A DNA stretch of 64,000 nucleotides from Mycetohabitans endofungorum (GTDB lineage: Bacteria > Pseudomonadota > Gammaproteobacteria > Burkholderiales > Burkholderiaceae): assembly GCF_037477895.1 (NCBI RefSeq), contig NZ_CP132744.1, positions 1,984,001 through 2,048,000 of the forward strand, in the 5' to 3' direction. Positions 38,855 through 48,950 of this stretch are shown here, piece by piece. The number at the start of each line of letters is the position of its first letter. The first letter of the stretch is position 1. The translations under genes and the position numbers were made by a program. Under the pieces are notes generated by a model. It made no database searches. It was given only the letters and a program-made list of their open reading frames with translations, and was not told where the DNA came from.

Positions 38855-39220
38855 TCATTTGCCGCACTTTAGATTGCAAGCATCACCGGACGGATCGCCG
38901 CGATCGGCCCGCCGCCGTCGCTCGTCCGGTGGACCATGTTGGAACTTCGGATCGGGCGCAGAAGCGGCAAACTGCATCTGCGGGTGCTCGTTGAAGCGAA
39001 ACGAGTCGCTCAGGATACCGCCCGGTACGCCAGGCTTGTTCTGCGCCCACGCTATGGCCGGCAGGCTCAACGCGAGGGCCGCGACGCCCGCACAGGCGAG
39101 CAAGGTGACACTCGAGTGCGCACGGCGCGGCGCGCCACCGCGAGAGGGCTGACGCGGCCCACGCCGGTACGGAGGCGGGGCGTTGACGGAACAAAGCGAC
39201 AATCGGTTAAACACACGCAT
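38855..39220 (-). CDS. Small exported protein, function unknown
   Basis: 121 residues beginning MRVFNRLSLCSVNAPPPYRR; a basic region is followed by a hydrophobic core (VTLLACAGVAALALSLPAIA) and a likely signal peptidase I site at AWA-QNK. The mature part is short, Pro/Asp/Arg-rich (PGVPGGILSDSFRFNEHPQM, then PPDERRRRADRGDP), and ends with a CNLKCGK cysteine pair. I recognise no domain. The start was chosen to place the signal peptide near the N-terminus; the frame is open further upstream. Confidence 0.6.
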   Translation of the reverse strand: MRVFNRLSLCSVNAPPPYRRGPRQPSRGGAPRRAHSSVTLLACAGVAALALSLPAIAWAQNKPGVPGGILSDSFRFNEHPQMQFAASAPDPKFQHGPPDERRRRADRGDPSGDACNLKCGK

Positions 39221-39449
39221 GGTGGCAAAAGAAAAATGGCGGTTTCGATCAGCGCCGCACGCATGGCATGATGCCGCATACTTATTGCGGCCCGCATGCG
39301 CAGCGAACTGAAGCGATAGCGTAACGGAAGAATGGCGTCGCTGCTCCATTAGCCCAAACGCCGTCCCCGATTTCACGTTACGCAGGGTTACCCGCGTCAT
39401 CGGCGCCGATCGTTGCGACATTGAGGGTAAATTGAAAAAGGTACCGGTG

Positions 39450-39603
39450 CACCGCCCCGGGCCGCCGACTGTTGATCTTCAAGACATTGCACGCCGTGCG
39501 CGTGCTCGACCGCAAACGCAATGCGCTGGTCTATTTGACCTATAGCGATCGCGTCGTACCAGGCAGTGCGAAGAACAGCCCATCGAAGCCCGTGCGGCAA
39601 TCG
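39450..39603 (+). pseudogene. creA: C-terminal remnant of creA
   Basis: Translation gives RRLLIFKTLHAVRVLDRKRN, then ALVYLTYSDRVVPGSAKNSP, which matches the C-terminal part of CreA, a small exported protein of unknown role whose ending in E. coli reads [20 protein letters not shown] and so on. There is no signal peptide and none of the N-terminal two thirds, and the end runs into unrelated sequence. The remaining gap sequence (39221-39696) shows no intact gene. Confidence 0.6.
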
Positions 39604-39696
39604 CCGAGCCGATGCCAGGCCACTCTAGGTAGGTCGGCGCAGCAGGCTGCGGGTCGGCGCGCGCCGGCGACGGCGGCGCCACCCGCACAACACCGA

Positions 39697-40104
39697 TTAG
39701 TTTTGCACGCCCTTGTCGGCCGCTGCCGCGCCGCCCGTTTGCTCATTGAGCGTTTGGGCCGCGTCCCGCTTGGCCGCCTTACGTTGTTCCTTGGCCGCCT
39801 TCAACTGGCTGTGGTACTCCTGCTTGAGCGCCTTTTTGTTGGCACGGTACTCCGCGTTGGCCGCCGCGTCCGTATCGCGCTTCTGCACGAGCGGATCGAC
39901 GGGACCCGGCGCGACGATACGCTGGCTGGTGCCCGTGCCACCGCTGCCCGCCGTGGAATCCGTGCCGCTGTACGCGCCCACGCCAACGGCTGCGCCAGCG
40001 GTTTCGCTGCCGCCTTGAGCCGGCGTTTGTGCAAAAGCGGCAACCGTGGCAGCCGCCAGCGCGGCGCCCAACACGATACGACGGATTTGACGAATTGCAG
40101 TCAT
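39697..40104 (-). CDS. Small exported Lys/Ala-rich protein
   Basis: 135 residues. The signal peptide (RRIVLGAALAAATVAAFAQT) has a cleavage site after AFA. A Gly/Ser/Thr-rich linker (residues about 27-60) leads to a highly charged helical region, NAEYRANKKALKQEYHSQLK, then EQRKAAKRDAAQTLNEQTGG. No known domain. GGGAGG lies seven bases before the ATG at 40104. It may be a periplasmic helical protein; the function is unknown. Confidence 0.7.
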   Translation of the reverse strand: MTAIRQIRRIVLGAALAAATVAAFAQTPAQGGSETAGAAVGVGAYSGTDSTAGSGGTGTSQRIVAPGPVDPLVQKRDTDAAANAEYRANKKALKQEYHSQLKAAKEQRKAAKRDAAQTLNEQTGGAAAADKGVQN

Positions 40105-40412
40105 TAGATGCCTCCCTATGAAGTCGATCAATGAAACGGCGCAAAGCCGCATGGGCAACCACTCCCACGCACCTGTCGGCCTGCCCGTGCGCGACAGCCT
40201 AGCACAGCATGCACGCGTCGGGCCCTTGAACTGACCCGCGCGGGAGCGAGAGGTTTGCCACGGTTTTGATTGTTACCTACCGTTTTGCTTACCAGCGTTT
40301 GCTTACAACCGGTGATCGACCCCGTCATTTCGTATTGCGGACACACCCAACTGGGGCTCTTCTCAGTAAACTGTGCTGTTAAGATGAACCATTACCTTTC
40401 GATCCGTTTTTA
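40105..40412. promoter_or_regulatory. Intergenic region with direct repeats between an exported protein and a MATE gene
   Basis: 308 bases between divergent genes. GTTTTGCTTACC (40282-40293) and GTTTGCTTACAA (40297-40308) are near-repeats, and a third, looser copy (TTTTGATTGTTACC) ends at 40277. Spaced direct repeats like these suit binding of a response regulator, but no specific regulator can be named. No convincing promoter boxes were found. Confidence 0.35.
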
Positions 40413-41819
40413 ATGACAAATCTCGGTACTGCTCAGGGCACGCCAGTACACCATCACGGCAAGTCTACGCTCGCTCATCATGCGACTGAGACAGCACGCC
40501 TGGCAGCGCCGCTCGCCATCGCGCAACTGTCACAAATGGCGATGGGCGTCACCGACACAATACTGCTCGGCTCGCTGGGTTCCGACGCGCTGGCGGCCGG
40601 CGGACTCGGCGCCACGCTATTTTTCACCATCATGACCCTGCTGCAAGGCGTGCTCCAGTCGGTCAGCGTGACGGTCGCACAAGCGCGCGGCGCTCAGGCA
40701 GCGCATCGCGTGCCGTCGATTTACTGGACGGGTCTTGCGCTATCGCTGGTGCTGGCGGTGCCGGCGTTCGTGCTGATGAGCTTTGCGACACCTCTGCTGG
40801 TGGCAGCAGGTCAGCCGTCGGCGTTGGCTGAACAAGTGGGCCAATACGCGCGCATGTTGCGCTGGGCGGCACTGGGCAGCCTGATCGGCATCGGCATGAT
40901 GCGCGCGTTCCTGCCGGCGATCGGCGCAGCGCGACGGCTGTTGTGGGTATCGATAGGGGGCGTCATGTTGAACGGCTTCCTAAACTACGGGTTAATCCAT
41001 GGCGCGTGGGGCTTGCCGCGTATGGGGTTTCTCGGCTCCGCGGCGGCCACGACGATCACGATCTGGCTGACCGCGCTCGTGCTGCTCGCGCTGTTGCACC
41101 TACCCGAACGATTCCGGCATTTCGTCGCCGGCTCGCGTCGCCCGCGCTGGTCCGTGATGTCCGAGTTGCTCGCAGTCGGCTGGCCGGTCGCCGTAACGTA
41201 CGGTGCCGAGACGATGCTATTCCTCGCGACGAGCCTGGCGGTGGGCACACTCGGTGCAGCCGCCCTCGCGGCGCACCAGATTGCGCTGAATGTCGCATCG
41301 GTCACTTTCATGGTGCCGCTCGCCATTGCGCAGGCCGCCAATGTCCGGGTCGGGTACTGGGCAGGCGCACGCCATCCCGTTGAGGCACGTCGCGCCGGGG
41401 TCGTCGCGCTGGCGCTAGGAGGTGGCTTTATGGCAGCGTGCGGCACCGTGATGACATGGATACCGCATGGCATCATCGCGCTTTATCTGAACCCGCACGA
41501 ACCGTCTAATGCGGCGACCATCTCGCTGGCTGCGTCGCTGCTGACGGTGGCGGCCGTGTTTCAGGTCGTGGACGGACTGCAAACCGTCGGAGCCGGCTGC
41601 CTGCGTGGACTGCGCGACACGCGCGTGCCGATGCTGCTGGCCGCCACCGGCTACTGGGGTATCGGCTATCCGACCGGCTATTGGCTCGCCTTTTATGCGG
41701 GCCTGGGCGCGAAGGGATTATGGTGGGGTCTGGCCGCGGGTCTGGCCACGGTTGCATGCCTGATGGTCGCCCGGTTTTACTGGAAAAGCCGGGCGCTCGG
41801 ACGTGACACCGCGGCATAA
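40413..41819 (+). CDS. Multidrug exporter of the MATE family (NorM-like)
   Basis: 468 residues with about twelve membrane segments in two similar halves. The MATE hallmark near the N-terminus is [20 protein letters not shown], followed by [12 protein letters not shown]; the second half shows [20 protein letters not shown] and [18 protein letters not shown]. These transporters export cationic compounds in exchange for Na+ or H+. The substrate is not predictable. The initiation ATG lies at the end of an A+T-rich stretch; the gene has no operon partner. Confidence 0.92.
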   Translation: MTNLGTAQGTPVHHHGKSTLAHHATETARLAAPLAIAQLSQMAMGVTDTILLGSLGSDALAAGGLGATLFFTIMTLLQGVLQSVSVTVAQARGAQAAHRVPSIYWTGLALSLVLAVPAFVLMSFATPLLVAAGQPSALAEQVGQYARMLRWAALGSLIGIGMMRAFLPAIGAARRLLWVSIGGVMLNGFLNYGLIHGAWGLPRMGFLGSAAATTITIWLTALVLLALLHLPERFRHFVAGSRRPRWSVMSELLAVGWPVAVTYGAETMLFLATSLAVGTLGAAALAAHQIALNVASVTFMVPLAIAQAANVRVGYWAGARHPVEARRAGVVALALGGGFMAACGTVMTWIPHGIIALYLNPHEPSNAATISLAASLLTVAAVFQVVDGLQTVGAGCLRGLRDTRVPMLLAATGYWGIGYPTGYWLAFYAGLGAKGLWWGLAAGLATVACLMVARFYWKSRALGRDTAA

Positions 41820-42049
41820 AGGCGTGGCAGATCGCAACGGCGGGCGGCGCCCGCGTGAGCGCGCACACCGGCCAGCAGGCCAGATCGGAGCAAACGTAAG
41901 CGCAAGCGAGTGCCAAACCACGGGCCTTTTGGCTCGCACCTGGTTCCCCCGGAGGCGCCAACCGGCCGCAGCGGCAAGCATGGCCGTGGCCGGCGCAGCG
42001 GCACGGCGGCGGACGATGCTGTCGGCCATGCTGTTGCTCGCGATGTCAT

Positions 42050-42233
42050 CGATCCTGTGTGCAGGCGGCCTCGTTGGCCCATGGCGGCCTGGACGGATTC
42101 CGCTTGCTCGCCGACGGCACCGACGCACTGCAGATGCGCGTCGCACTCGCGCACGCGGCCACGCGCACATTGGATCGCACGTAATGTGCTCACCGGCTTG
42201 CTTTTCTTCTTGCCGCTACGTGATCAACTGTGA
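42050..42233 (+). pseudogene. Remnant of a phospholipase-D-family gene with internal deletion
   Basis: One frame reads [20 protein letters not shown], then [10 protein letters not shown] before a stop; this is the segment just before the first HKD domain in bacterial PLD-like proteins (typical form GFxLLxxGxxAFxxRxALAxxAxxTLDLQYY). Just after, in another frame, [13 protein letters not shown] ends like the C-terminus of such proteins. Both catalytic HKD motifs are gone. The whole gap 41820-42297 contains no other gene. Confidence 0.45.
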
Positions 42234-42297
42234 ACGGCCACCGCAGCAACCTTGTCCGATCACCATGGACCTCGTGTCCGCACTTCTGGAGCATAAA

Positions 42298-43695
42298 ATG
42301 ACAGAAAACGTCAGGATGGAACGCGACACGTTTGGCGCCATCGCCGTGCCTGTGGACCGACTGTGGGGAGCGCAAACCCAACGATCGCTGCAACATTTCA
42401 AGATCTCCACAGAGAAGCAGCCATCGGAATTGATTCACGCACTGGCGATCGTCAAGCGCGCCGCAGCGGAAGTCAACCAAGCGCTTGGCGTGCTGCCCGC
42501 CGATAAGGCACGCGCGATCATTGCCGCGGCAGACGAGATCCTCGCCGGCGAGCACGCGGCGCAATTCCCGCTGACGGTCTGGCAAACGGGCTCGGGTACG
42601 CAAACCAACATGAACTTGAACGAGGTAATCGCCAACCGCGCGAGCGAGTATCTGGGCGGTGAACACGGCGAGGCGCGCCTGGTGCATCCGAACGACGACG
42701 TAAATCGCGGCCAATCGTCCAACGACGTGTTCCCGACCGCAATGCATATCGCCGCCGCACAAGGCATCGCAACGCGGCTCAAACCAGCGCTAATCAAGCT
42801 GCGCGACACGCTCGCGCACAAGTGCGCCGCTTTCGCCGACATCGTGAAGATTGGCCGCACGCACCTGCAGGATGCCACGCCGCTGACGCTGGGCCAGGAA
42901 TTTTCAGGCTACGTCGCCCAGCTCGATCAGGGGATGCGCCATCTGGACGCGACGCTGCCCCATCTGTACGAACTCGCGCTTGGCGGCACCGCAGTCGGCA
43001 CCGGATTGAACGCCCATCCGCAATTCGCGCAAAAGGTCGCCGCGGCAATCGGCCGGCTCACCGGACTGCCGTTCACCACCGCGCCGAACAAGTTCGAGGT
43101 GATGGCCGCCGCCGACGCGCTGGTGGCCGCGCACGGCGCGCTGAAAACGATCGCCGCAAGTCTGATGAAGATCGCCAATGACATCCGCTGGCTCGCGTCG
43201 GGACCCCGCTGCGGGTTGGGTGAGCTCACGATCCCCGAAAACGAGCCGGGCAGCTCGATCATGCCGGGCAAGGTCAATCCAACACAGGCAGAGGCGCTAA
43301 CGATGCTGTGCTGCCAAGTCTTCGGCAACGACGTCGCCGTTAATTTCGGCGGCGCGAGCGGCAATTTCGAACTCAACGTTTTCCGGCCAATGATCGCGCA
43401 CAATGTGCTGCAATCGATCCGGCTGCTGACGGACGGCATGCTGAGCTTCAACGATCACTGCGCAATCGGCATCGAGCCCAATCGGGCACGAATCGACGCG
43501 CTGCTCAACGAGTCGCTGATGCTGGTCACCGCGCTAAACCCCCACATCGGCTATGACAAGGCAGCACAAATTGCCAAGAAGGCACACCACGAAGGCACCA
43601 CGCTGAAGGCCGCCGCGCTGGCGCTCGGCTATCTGACCGCTGAGCAGTTTGACGAGTGGGTCCGACCGCGGGACATGGTCGGCGCGCGTGGCTAG
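42298..43695 (+). CDS. fumC: Fumarate hydratase class II
   Basis: Oxygen-stable fumarase of the TCA cycle, interconverting fumarate and malate. The 465-residue protein contains [36 protein letters not shown] with the His of the second site, [17 protein letters not shown], and the superfamily signature [12 protein letters not shown] carrying the catalytic serine. The ATG at 42298 has GGAG upstream; the open frame extends over the preceding PLD remnant, and an ATG at 42265 is a weaker option. Confidence 0.96.
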   Translation: MTENVRMERDTFGAIAVPVDRLWGAQTQRSLQHFKISTEKQPSELIHALAIVKRAAAEVNQALGVLPADKARAIIAAADEILAGEHAAQFPLTVWQTGSGTQTNMNLNEVIANRASEYLGGEHGEARLVHPNDDVNRGQSSNDVFPTAMHIAAAQGIATRLKPALIKLRDTLAHKCAAFADIVKIGRTHLQDATPLTLGQEFSGYVAQLDQGMRHLDATLPHLYELALGGTAVGTGLNAHPQFAQKVAAAIGRLTGLPFTTAPNKFEVMAAADALVAAHGALKTIAASLMKIANDIRWLASGPRCGLGELTIPENEPGSSIMPGKVNPTQAEALTMLCCQVFGNDVAVNFGGASGNFELNVFRPMIAHNVLQSIRLLTDGMLSFNDHCAIGIEPNRARIDALLNESLMLVTALNPHIGYDKAAQIAKKAHHEGTTLKAAALALGYLTAEQFDEWVRPRDMVGARG

Positions 43696-43881
43696 CCGGC
43701 CGCACCGCCGGTGCTCACGCGGTAGCCCTAAGCTTGCGTGCCGCCATCGGTCAATTCCTCGGGCTTAAGCTCGACAATCGCATCGAGCGCCTGCCTGACG
43801 TCCATGGCGGTCACGTAGAATAGTGCATTCGCCGTTTCCAGTCACTTTTCCCTGGCCGGGTCCACAACCCGGCGCCAGACC

Positions 43882-44718
43882 ATGGATGCACCGTACCTGT
43901 CTATTCTCAAGGATCTGCTCGAACGCGGCACGCTCAAGAGCGACCGCACCGGCACGGGCACGCGCTCACTGTTCGGCGTGTCATACCGGCATGACTTATC
44001 CACTGGCTTCCCGCTGCTGACCACCAAGAAACTGCACGTGCGCTCGATCCTGCACGAGTTGCTATGGTTCCTGCGCGGGGACACGAACATTCGCTACCTG
44101 CATGAGAACGGTGTGACGATCTGGGACGAATGGGCCACGTCCGACGGCGAACTCGGCCCCGTGTACGGTGCGCAGTGGCGGTCCTGGCCCAATCCCGATG
44201 GCACCCGAACCGACCAGGTGCAGGCGCTGCTCGACTCGCTGCGCACGAAGCCGGACAGCCGCCGGCACATCCTCAACGCATGGAATGTGTCGTTCCTACC
44301 CGACGAGTCGAAGTCCCCGGTGCAAAACGCGCTCGCGGGCCGCATGGCACTGCCGCCGTGCCACATCCTGTACCAGTTCTACATTGCCGACGGCAAGCTG
44401 AGCTGCATGTTGACCCAGCGCTCCGGCGACTGGTTTCTCGGCATTCCATACAATTGCGCATCGGTGGCGTTTCTGACCCATATGATCGCGCAGCAACTCG
44501 GCTTGCAGCCCGGCGAAATCGTCCACTCGATCGGCGACGCCCACTTATACCTGAACCACGTCGAACAGGCCCAGCTGCAGCTCACCCGCACGCCGCGGCC
44601 GCTGCCTCGGCTGATCATCAAGCGACAGCCGGACACCCTGTTCGCCTACCGCTTCGAAGACTTCGAGATCGCCGGCTACGATCCGCACCCCCATATTGCC
44701 GCCCCGATCGCTGTGTAG
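43882..44718 (+). CDS. thyA: Thymidylate synthase
   Basis: Methylates dUMP to dTMP with methylene-tetrahydrofolate. Conserved pieces are [26 protein letters not shown], the catalytic cysteine C160 in [11 protein letters not shown], and [16 protein letters not shown]. At 278 residues it is about 14 longer than the E. coli enzyme because of a segment between NAWNVSFLP and the active site ([15 protein letters not shown]). folA follows, as expected for enzymes of one folate cycle. The 186-base gap before it holds only a 25-codon minus-strand frame that I cannot support as a gene. Confidence 0.96.
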   Translation: MDAPYLSILKDLLERGTLKSDRTGTGTRSLFGVSYRHDLSTGFPLLTTKKLHVRSILHELLWFLRGDTNIRYLHENGVTIWDEWATSDGELGPVYGAQWRSWPNPDGTRTDQVQALLDSLRTKPDSRRHILNAWNVSFLPDESKSPVQNALAGRMALPPCHILYQFYIADGKLSCMLTQRSGDWFLGIPYNCASVAFLTHMIAQQLGLQPGEIVHSIGDAHLYLNHVEQAQLQLTRTPRPLPRLIIKRQPDTLFAYRFEDFEIAGYDPHPHIAAPIAV

Positions 44719-44946
44719 ACAGACAGCGCCGGGACCTGAGCGGCCCCGGCCCGGGCCGGCCGGCGGCGTCAACCGCGATTGCCGTGCTCATACCCGCCGC
44801 CACTCGCCGCATGCGGATTCGCGCGGCGTGGTGGCACGGGCTGCGGCCGCTTGAATCGAAGGATCAACTGAACCGAGCAGTCGGCTACAATCGGGCATGC
44901 GCGGCCCGCCCTCGCGCACCCTGCTTGTTTAACTGACGGTGGATCG

Positions 44947-45444
44947 ATGACGACGCTTTGCCTGATCGTCGCGCGCGCACGCAACGGCGTGATCGGACGC
45001 GACAACGCGCTGCCCTGGCAGCTGCCCGAGGATCTTGCGCACTTCAAGCGCACCACGATGGGTGCACCGCTGATCATGGGACGCAAGACCCACGAGTCGA
45101 TTGGACGCGCGCTGCCAGGCCGCCGGAACATCGTCGTGACGCGCGATGCGGCGCGACGCTTCGATGGCTGCGACACCGTCACGAGCCTGGACGCGGCGCT
45201 TGCGCTGTGCGAAACGCTGCATGCGCCACTTGCGTACCTGATCGGCGGCGCCCAGTTGTATCGCGAAGGGATCGGGCGCGCCGGGCGACTGATTGTCACC
45301 GAGATCGATCACGCGTTCGAAGGCGACGCGACGTTTTCCGCGCCGTCACCGCAGCACTGGCGGGAGGTGTCGCGCGAAACGCATCGCGCGAGCCCACCGA
45401 ACGACTTCAACTACGCGTTCGTCGAATACGAAAGAATCCGCTGA
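44947..45444 (+). CDS. folA: Dihydrofolate reductase
   Basis: Regenerates tetrahydrofolate used by ThyA. Typical motifs are [20 protein letters not shown] with the PW of the Met20 loop, [14 protein letters not shown] carrying the catalytic acidic residue, [12 protein letters not shown] and [12 protein letters not shown]. 165 residues. Located 228 bases after thyA on the same strand; that gap is GC-rich and I see no gene or clear regulatory element in it. The convergent pmbA stop is 13 bases downstream. Confidence 0.96.
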   Translation: MTTLCLIVARARNGVIGRDNALPWQLPEDLAHFKRTTMGAPLIMGRKTHESIGRALPGRRNIVVTRDAARRFDGCDTVTSLDAALALCETLHAPLAYLIGGAQLYREGIGRAGRLIVTEIDHAFEGDATFSAPSPQHWREVSRETHRASPPNDFNYAFVEYERIR

Positions 45445-45457
45445 CCCGCCGCGCGAC

Positions 45458-46816
45458 TCACTGGCCGGCAATCGTCATCTGCTCGATTAGCACCGAGCCG
45501 GTTTCCTTCGTGCCACGCACGATCTTATCGGCGCCGATCGCGACGATTTGCGCAAACATCTGTTGCAGCGTGCTGGCGACCGTGATCTCTTCGACCGGAT
45601 ACTGAATCTCGCCATTCTCGACCCAGAATCCGGACGCGCCACGCGAGTAGTCGCCCGTGACATAGTTCACCCCCTGCCCCATCAACTCGGTCAACAGCAG
45701 ACCGGTGCCGAGCTTGCGCAACATCGCGCGGAAATCGTCGTCGTCGCGCGTGAGCGTGCTGGTCAATGACAGATTGTGCGAACCGCCGGCATTACCGGTG
45801 GTCTTCATGCCCAGCTTGCGCGCCGAATACGTCGACAGGAAGTACCCCTGTACGATGCCGTCGCGCACGACGTCACGCCGCGTGGTGCGCACGCCCTCTT
45901 CGTCAAACGGTGCACTGCCTAGCGCGCGGGGCACATGCGGATCCTCACACACCTGCACGTGCGGCGCGAATACGGGCTTGCCGAGCGAATCGGTCAGGAA
46001 GCTCGTCTTGCGATACAACGCCCCGCCGCTGGTCGCCTGCACGAACGCACCGAGCAGGCCAACGGCGAGCGGCGCTTCGAACAATACCGGGCATTTGCGG
46101 GTATCGAGCCGGCGTGCGCCGATACGCGCCAGCGCACGCTCGGCAGCATAGCGGCCCACAGCCTCGGGCGTGGACATTTCCGCTGCGCAGCGGCGCGTCG
46201 TGTACCAGTCGTCACGCTGCATCTGCTGGCCACTGCCGGCAATCGGCGCGCAGGCGATATAGTGCCGAGAGTACGGATAGCCGCCGACAAAGCCGTGCGA
46301 GGTGGCCAGTACGAACTGCGAATGCTGCGCGGATACGCTCGCGCCTTCGCTATTGCGGATCCGCGGGTCGGTGTCGAAGGCTGCCTGTTCGGCGCGGCGC
46401 GCGATCTCGACTGCGTCGTCGGCATGCAGCTCCCACGGGTGGAACAAATCCAAATCCAGCGGATGCCTCTCGAGCAGCTCCGCTTCGGCGAGCCCGGCGC
46501 AGTTGTCCTCCGCGGTGAACCGCGCGATGTTGTACGCGGCTGATACCGTATCGCGCAGCGCCGCCGGTGAAAAATCGGACGTGCTCGCATTGCCGCGCTT
46601 GCTGCCGATGAATACGGTCACCCCCATCGTCTTGTCGCAGTTGTGCTCGATTGTCTCGACCTCGCCTCGCCGTACCGACACCGATAAGCCGTCGCCCTCC
46701 GAGATCTCAGTCGCGGCATCGGTTGCGCCGAGCGCCTTTGCGTGTCGCAGGATATCCGCCGCGATGTCCTTCAGTTGCGCCTGGGTGTGCGGAAACACGC
46801 GCTGGTGTGCTGCCAT
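45458..46816 (-). CDS. pmbA: Metalloprotease PmbA (TldE)
   Basis: Partner of TldD in a two-subunit protease that matures peptides such as microcin B17 and cleaves the antitoxin CcdA. Recognisable blocks are GDGLSVSVRRGEVETIEHN, GKKRGNASTSDFSPAAL-like GSKRGNASTSDF, and the C-terminal TGDYSRGASGFWVENGEIQ. The zinc site belongs to TldD, so none is expected here. Several in-frame ATGs exist; the one at 46816 has GAGGA upstream and gives 452 residues, while 46840 would add eight codons. Divergent from darP. Confidence 0.93.
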   Translation of the reverse strand: MAAHQRVFPHTQAQLKDIAADILRHAKALGATDAATEISEGDGLSVSVRRGEVETIEHNCDKTMGVTVFIGSKRGNASTSDFSPAALRDTVSAAYNIARFTAEDNCAGLAEAELLERHPLDLDLFHPWELHADDAVEIARRAEQAAFDTDPRIRNSEGASVSAQHSQFVLATSHGFVGGYPYSRHYIACAPIAGSGQQMQRDDWYTTRRCAAEMSTPEAVGRYAAERALARIGARRLDTRKCPVLFEAPLAVGLLGAFVQATSGGALYRKTSFLTDSLGKPVFAPHVQVCEDPHVPRALGSAPFDEEGVRTTRRDVVRDGIVQGYFLSTYSARKLGMKTTGNAGGSHNLSLTSTLTRDDDDFRAMLRKLGTGLLLTELMGQGVNYVTGDYSRGASGFWVENGEIQYPVEEITVASTLQQMFAQIVAIGADKIVRGTKETGSVLIEQMTIAGQ

Positions 46817-46907
46817 GTCAGTTCGATCCTCGGTTTTCATGATGCGATCATAACAAGCCGTTTGCCCAACCGCGAGGACGGCACGCGACACGCGCTAAAA
46901 TACGCGC

Positions 46908-47537
46908 ATGACGCGCAAGACACGAACCACGGCGGCGACCCAGCCGCAACCGCTCGCCGACCATCAGGGCGGCCGCGATGACACACGGCCGAGCAAATCG
47001 CAACTCAAACGGGAAATGACGGCGCTGCAGGCGCTGGGCGCCGAGATAGTTGAGCTGCCCAAGGATGCGTTCAAGCGCATGCCGTTACCCGAGGACCTAG
47101 CTGACGCGGTACGCGAAGCACGCCGCATCACGGACCATGAGGGTAAGCGACGGCAATTGCAATATGTGGGGCGGCTGATGCGCGGGCTGCCGGACACCGA
47201 CGTGGCAGCGCTGCGCACCGCGCTGGACACCTACAACGGCACGAACAAAGCCGAGACGGCACGATTGCACTGGATTGAGCGCACCCGCGCGCAATTGCTC
47301 GCGAGCGACGAGGCACTCACCGAGTTTCTGCGCGCCCATCCGGGCGCCGACGTCCAGCAAGGCCGCACGCTGATCCGCAATGCGCGGCGCGAGGCGGTCC
47401 AAAGCAAGCCGCCGCGCTATTTCAGAGAACTGTTCCAGTGGATCAAAGAGGTAGCCGGTGATCCGGACCCGCGCGCAGAACACGCCGGGGCCCCCGCTTC
47501 TTCCAACGACGAGCAAGACGATGACGACACCGCATGA
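46908..47537 (+). CDS. darP: Ribosome maturation factor DarP (YjgA, DUF615)
   Basis: 209-residue protein of the DUF615 family, recently described as a 50S assembly factor. Conserved segments are [20 protein letters not shown], [24 protein letters not shown] [20 protein letters not shown] and [20 protein letters not shown]. The N- and C-termini are charged and probably flexible. The gene is divergent from pmbA, the conserved arrangement, and its 3' end overlaps mog by 17 bases. Confidence 0.93.
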   Translation: MTRKTRTTAATQPQPLADHQGGRDDTRPSKSQLKREMTALQALGAEIVELPKDAFKRMPLPEDLADAVREARRITDHEGKRRQLQYVGRLMRGLPDTDVAALRTALDTYNGTNKAETARLHWIERTRAQLLASDEALTEFLRAHPGADVQQGRTLIRNARREAVQSKPPRYFRELFQWIKEVAGDPDPRAEHAGAPASSNDEQDDDDTA

Positions 47538-48150
47538 CCGTGCCGACAAACTAATCGTCGGCCTGGTTTCGATCAGCGACCGCGCCAGTGCCGGGGTCTA
47601 CGAGGACCAGGGCATCCCCGCGCTACAGACATGGCTGAGCGACACGCTCACGAGTCCGTGGCAAGCGCACGCGCGGCTGATCGCCGACGATGCAACCACC
47701 ATCTCACGCACGCTGATCGAACTCGTGGATGAGGCCCACTGCAACCTCGTGCTCACCACCGGCGGCACCGGCCCCGCCCGGCGCGACGTCACGCCGGAGG
47801 CGACGCTGGCGGTGGGCACCCGGACGATGCCCGGTTTTGGCGAGCAAATGCGCCAGATCAGTCTGCATTTCGTGCCGACGGCGATTCTGTCGCGCCAAGT
47901 GGCGGTCATTCGCGAAACGGCCAATCACGCGGCGCTGATCGTGAACCTGCCCGGCCAGCCAAAGTCGATCCGTGAGACGCTCGAGGGAGTGCGTGACGCG
48001 CAAGGGAACGTGATCGTCAATGGCATCTTCGCCGCCGTGCCGTACTGCATCGACTTGATCGGCGGCCCGTATATCGAAACCGACCCGGCGCATGTGGCCA
48101 CATTCCGGCCCAAGAGCGCGATCCGGCAAAAGCCGCCGGCCGCAACCTGA
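47521..48150 (+). CDS. mog: Molybdopterin adenylyltransferase Mog
   Basis: Adenylates molybdopterin before MoeA inserts molybdenum, so it belongs functionally with moaA, mobA and moeA at 27507-30653. [23 protein letters not shown] [19 protein letters not shown] opens the fold, and [20 protein letters not shown] is the molybdopterin-binding signature. [14 protein letters not shown] is conserved near the C-terminus. 209 residues. The ATG at 47521 was taken from homology; it lies within the end of darP. Confidence 0.94.
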   Translation: MTTPHDRADKLIVGLVSISDRASAGVYEDQGIPALQTWLSDTLTSPWQAHARLIADDATTISRTLIELVDEAHCNLVLTTGGTGPARRDVTPEATLAVGTRTMPGFGEQMRQISLHFVPTAILSRQVAVIRETANHAALIVNLPGQPKSIRETLEGVRDAQGNVIVNGIFAAVPYCIDLIGGPYIETDPAHVATFRPKSAIRQKPPAAT

Positions 48151-48225
48151 GCGCGGGCCGCGCGGTACCGACCGGCTCGGCCCGCGCAGCCGACTCAACC
48201 GACTTCAACCTGCGAAGCCGGCGCG

Positions 48226-48840
48226 TCAGCCCACCTGCGGCATCGCGGCGGCGTCGGACGCGCGCAGGAAATGCTCACGATAGTACTTCAACTCGTCGAT
48301 CGACTCATGAATGTCGGCCAGCGCGGTATGCAATGCGCGCTTCTGGAATCCCTTGTAGACCGTTGGCTGCCAGCGGCGGCACAACTCCTTCAGCGTGCTC
48401 ACGTCGAGATTACGATAGTGAAAGAATGCCTCCAATTCTGGCATCCAGCGCGCCATGAAACGACGGTCCTGGCAAATCGAGTTGCCACACATCGGCGACT
48501 TGCCAGCCGGCACGTATTGCGACAGAAACGCGAGCAATTGCGCGGCCGCGTCGGCTTCGGTGACCGACGATGCGCGAACCCGTTCGATCAGGCCCGAGCG
48601 GCCATGCGTACTCTTGTTCCATTGGTCCATCGCATCCAGCGTCGAATTTGACTGATGGATCGCTAGTACCGGACCTTCGACGACCACCGCCAAGTTCGAA
48701 TCGGTGACCACCACCGCGACTTCGAGGATCCGGTCGGTGTTCGGCAGCAAGCCGGTCATCTCCATATCCAGCCAGATCAGGTTGAATTCGCTCTTGGCCA
48801 ACATGGGCTGGCCGCCGGGTTGCTGCAGGTCGGGACTCAT
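48226..48840 (-). CDS. orn: Oligoribonuclease
   Basis: 3'-5' exonuclease that degrades two- to five-base RNA and the linearised c-di-GMP product pGpG; usually essential in proteobacteria. The DEDD exonuclease sites are visible: D25 and E27 in [11 protein letters not shown], the third Asp region in [16 protein letters not shown] and the last in [17 protein letters not shown]. 204 residues including a 12-residue leader before the usual start ([11 protein letters not shown]), which may be the true initiation codon. Divergent from the M48 protease gene. Confidence 0.95.
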   Translation of the reverse strand: MSPDLQQPGGQPMLAKSEFNLIWLDMEMTGLLPNTDRILEVAVVVTDSNLAVVVEGPVLAIHQSNSTLDAMDQWNKSTHGRSGLIERVRASSVTEADAAAQLLAFLSQYVPAGKSPMCGNSICQDRRFMARWMPELEAFFHYRNLDVSTLKELCRRWQPTVYKGFQKRALHTALADIHESIDELKYYREHFLRASDAAAMPQVG

Positions 48841-48950
48841 TCAAACGCCTTAAAATGAATTTCTCGCTATTTTGCCCGAAGCGACGCAGCGGCGACACCC
48901 GCAGCGAACGTGCGAGAATAGGCGCATTACAGCGTTCCCACGGATAACGG

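Noticed and set aside
43740..43820. 25-codon minus-strand frame reading MDVRQALDAIVELKPEELTD before thyA
   Set aside because: Protein-like but too short, with no Shine-Dalgarno site and no recognised family; may be a fragment, not supported as a gene.
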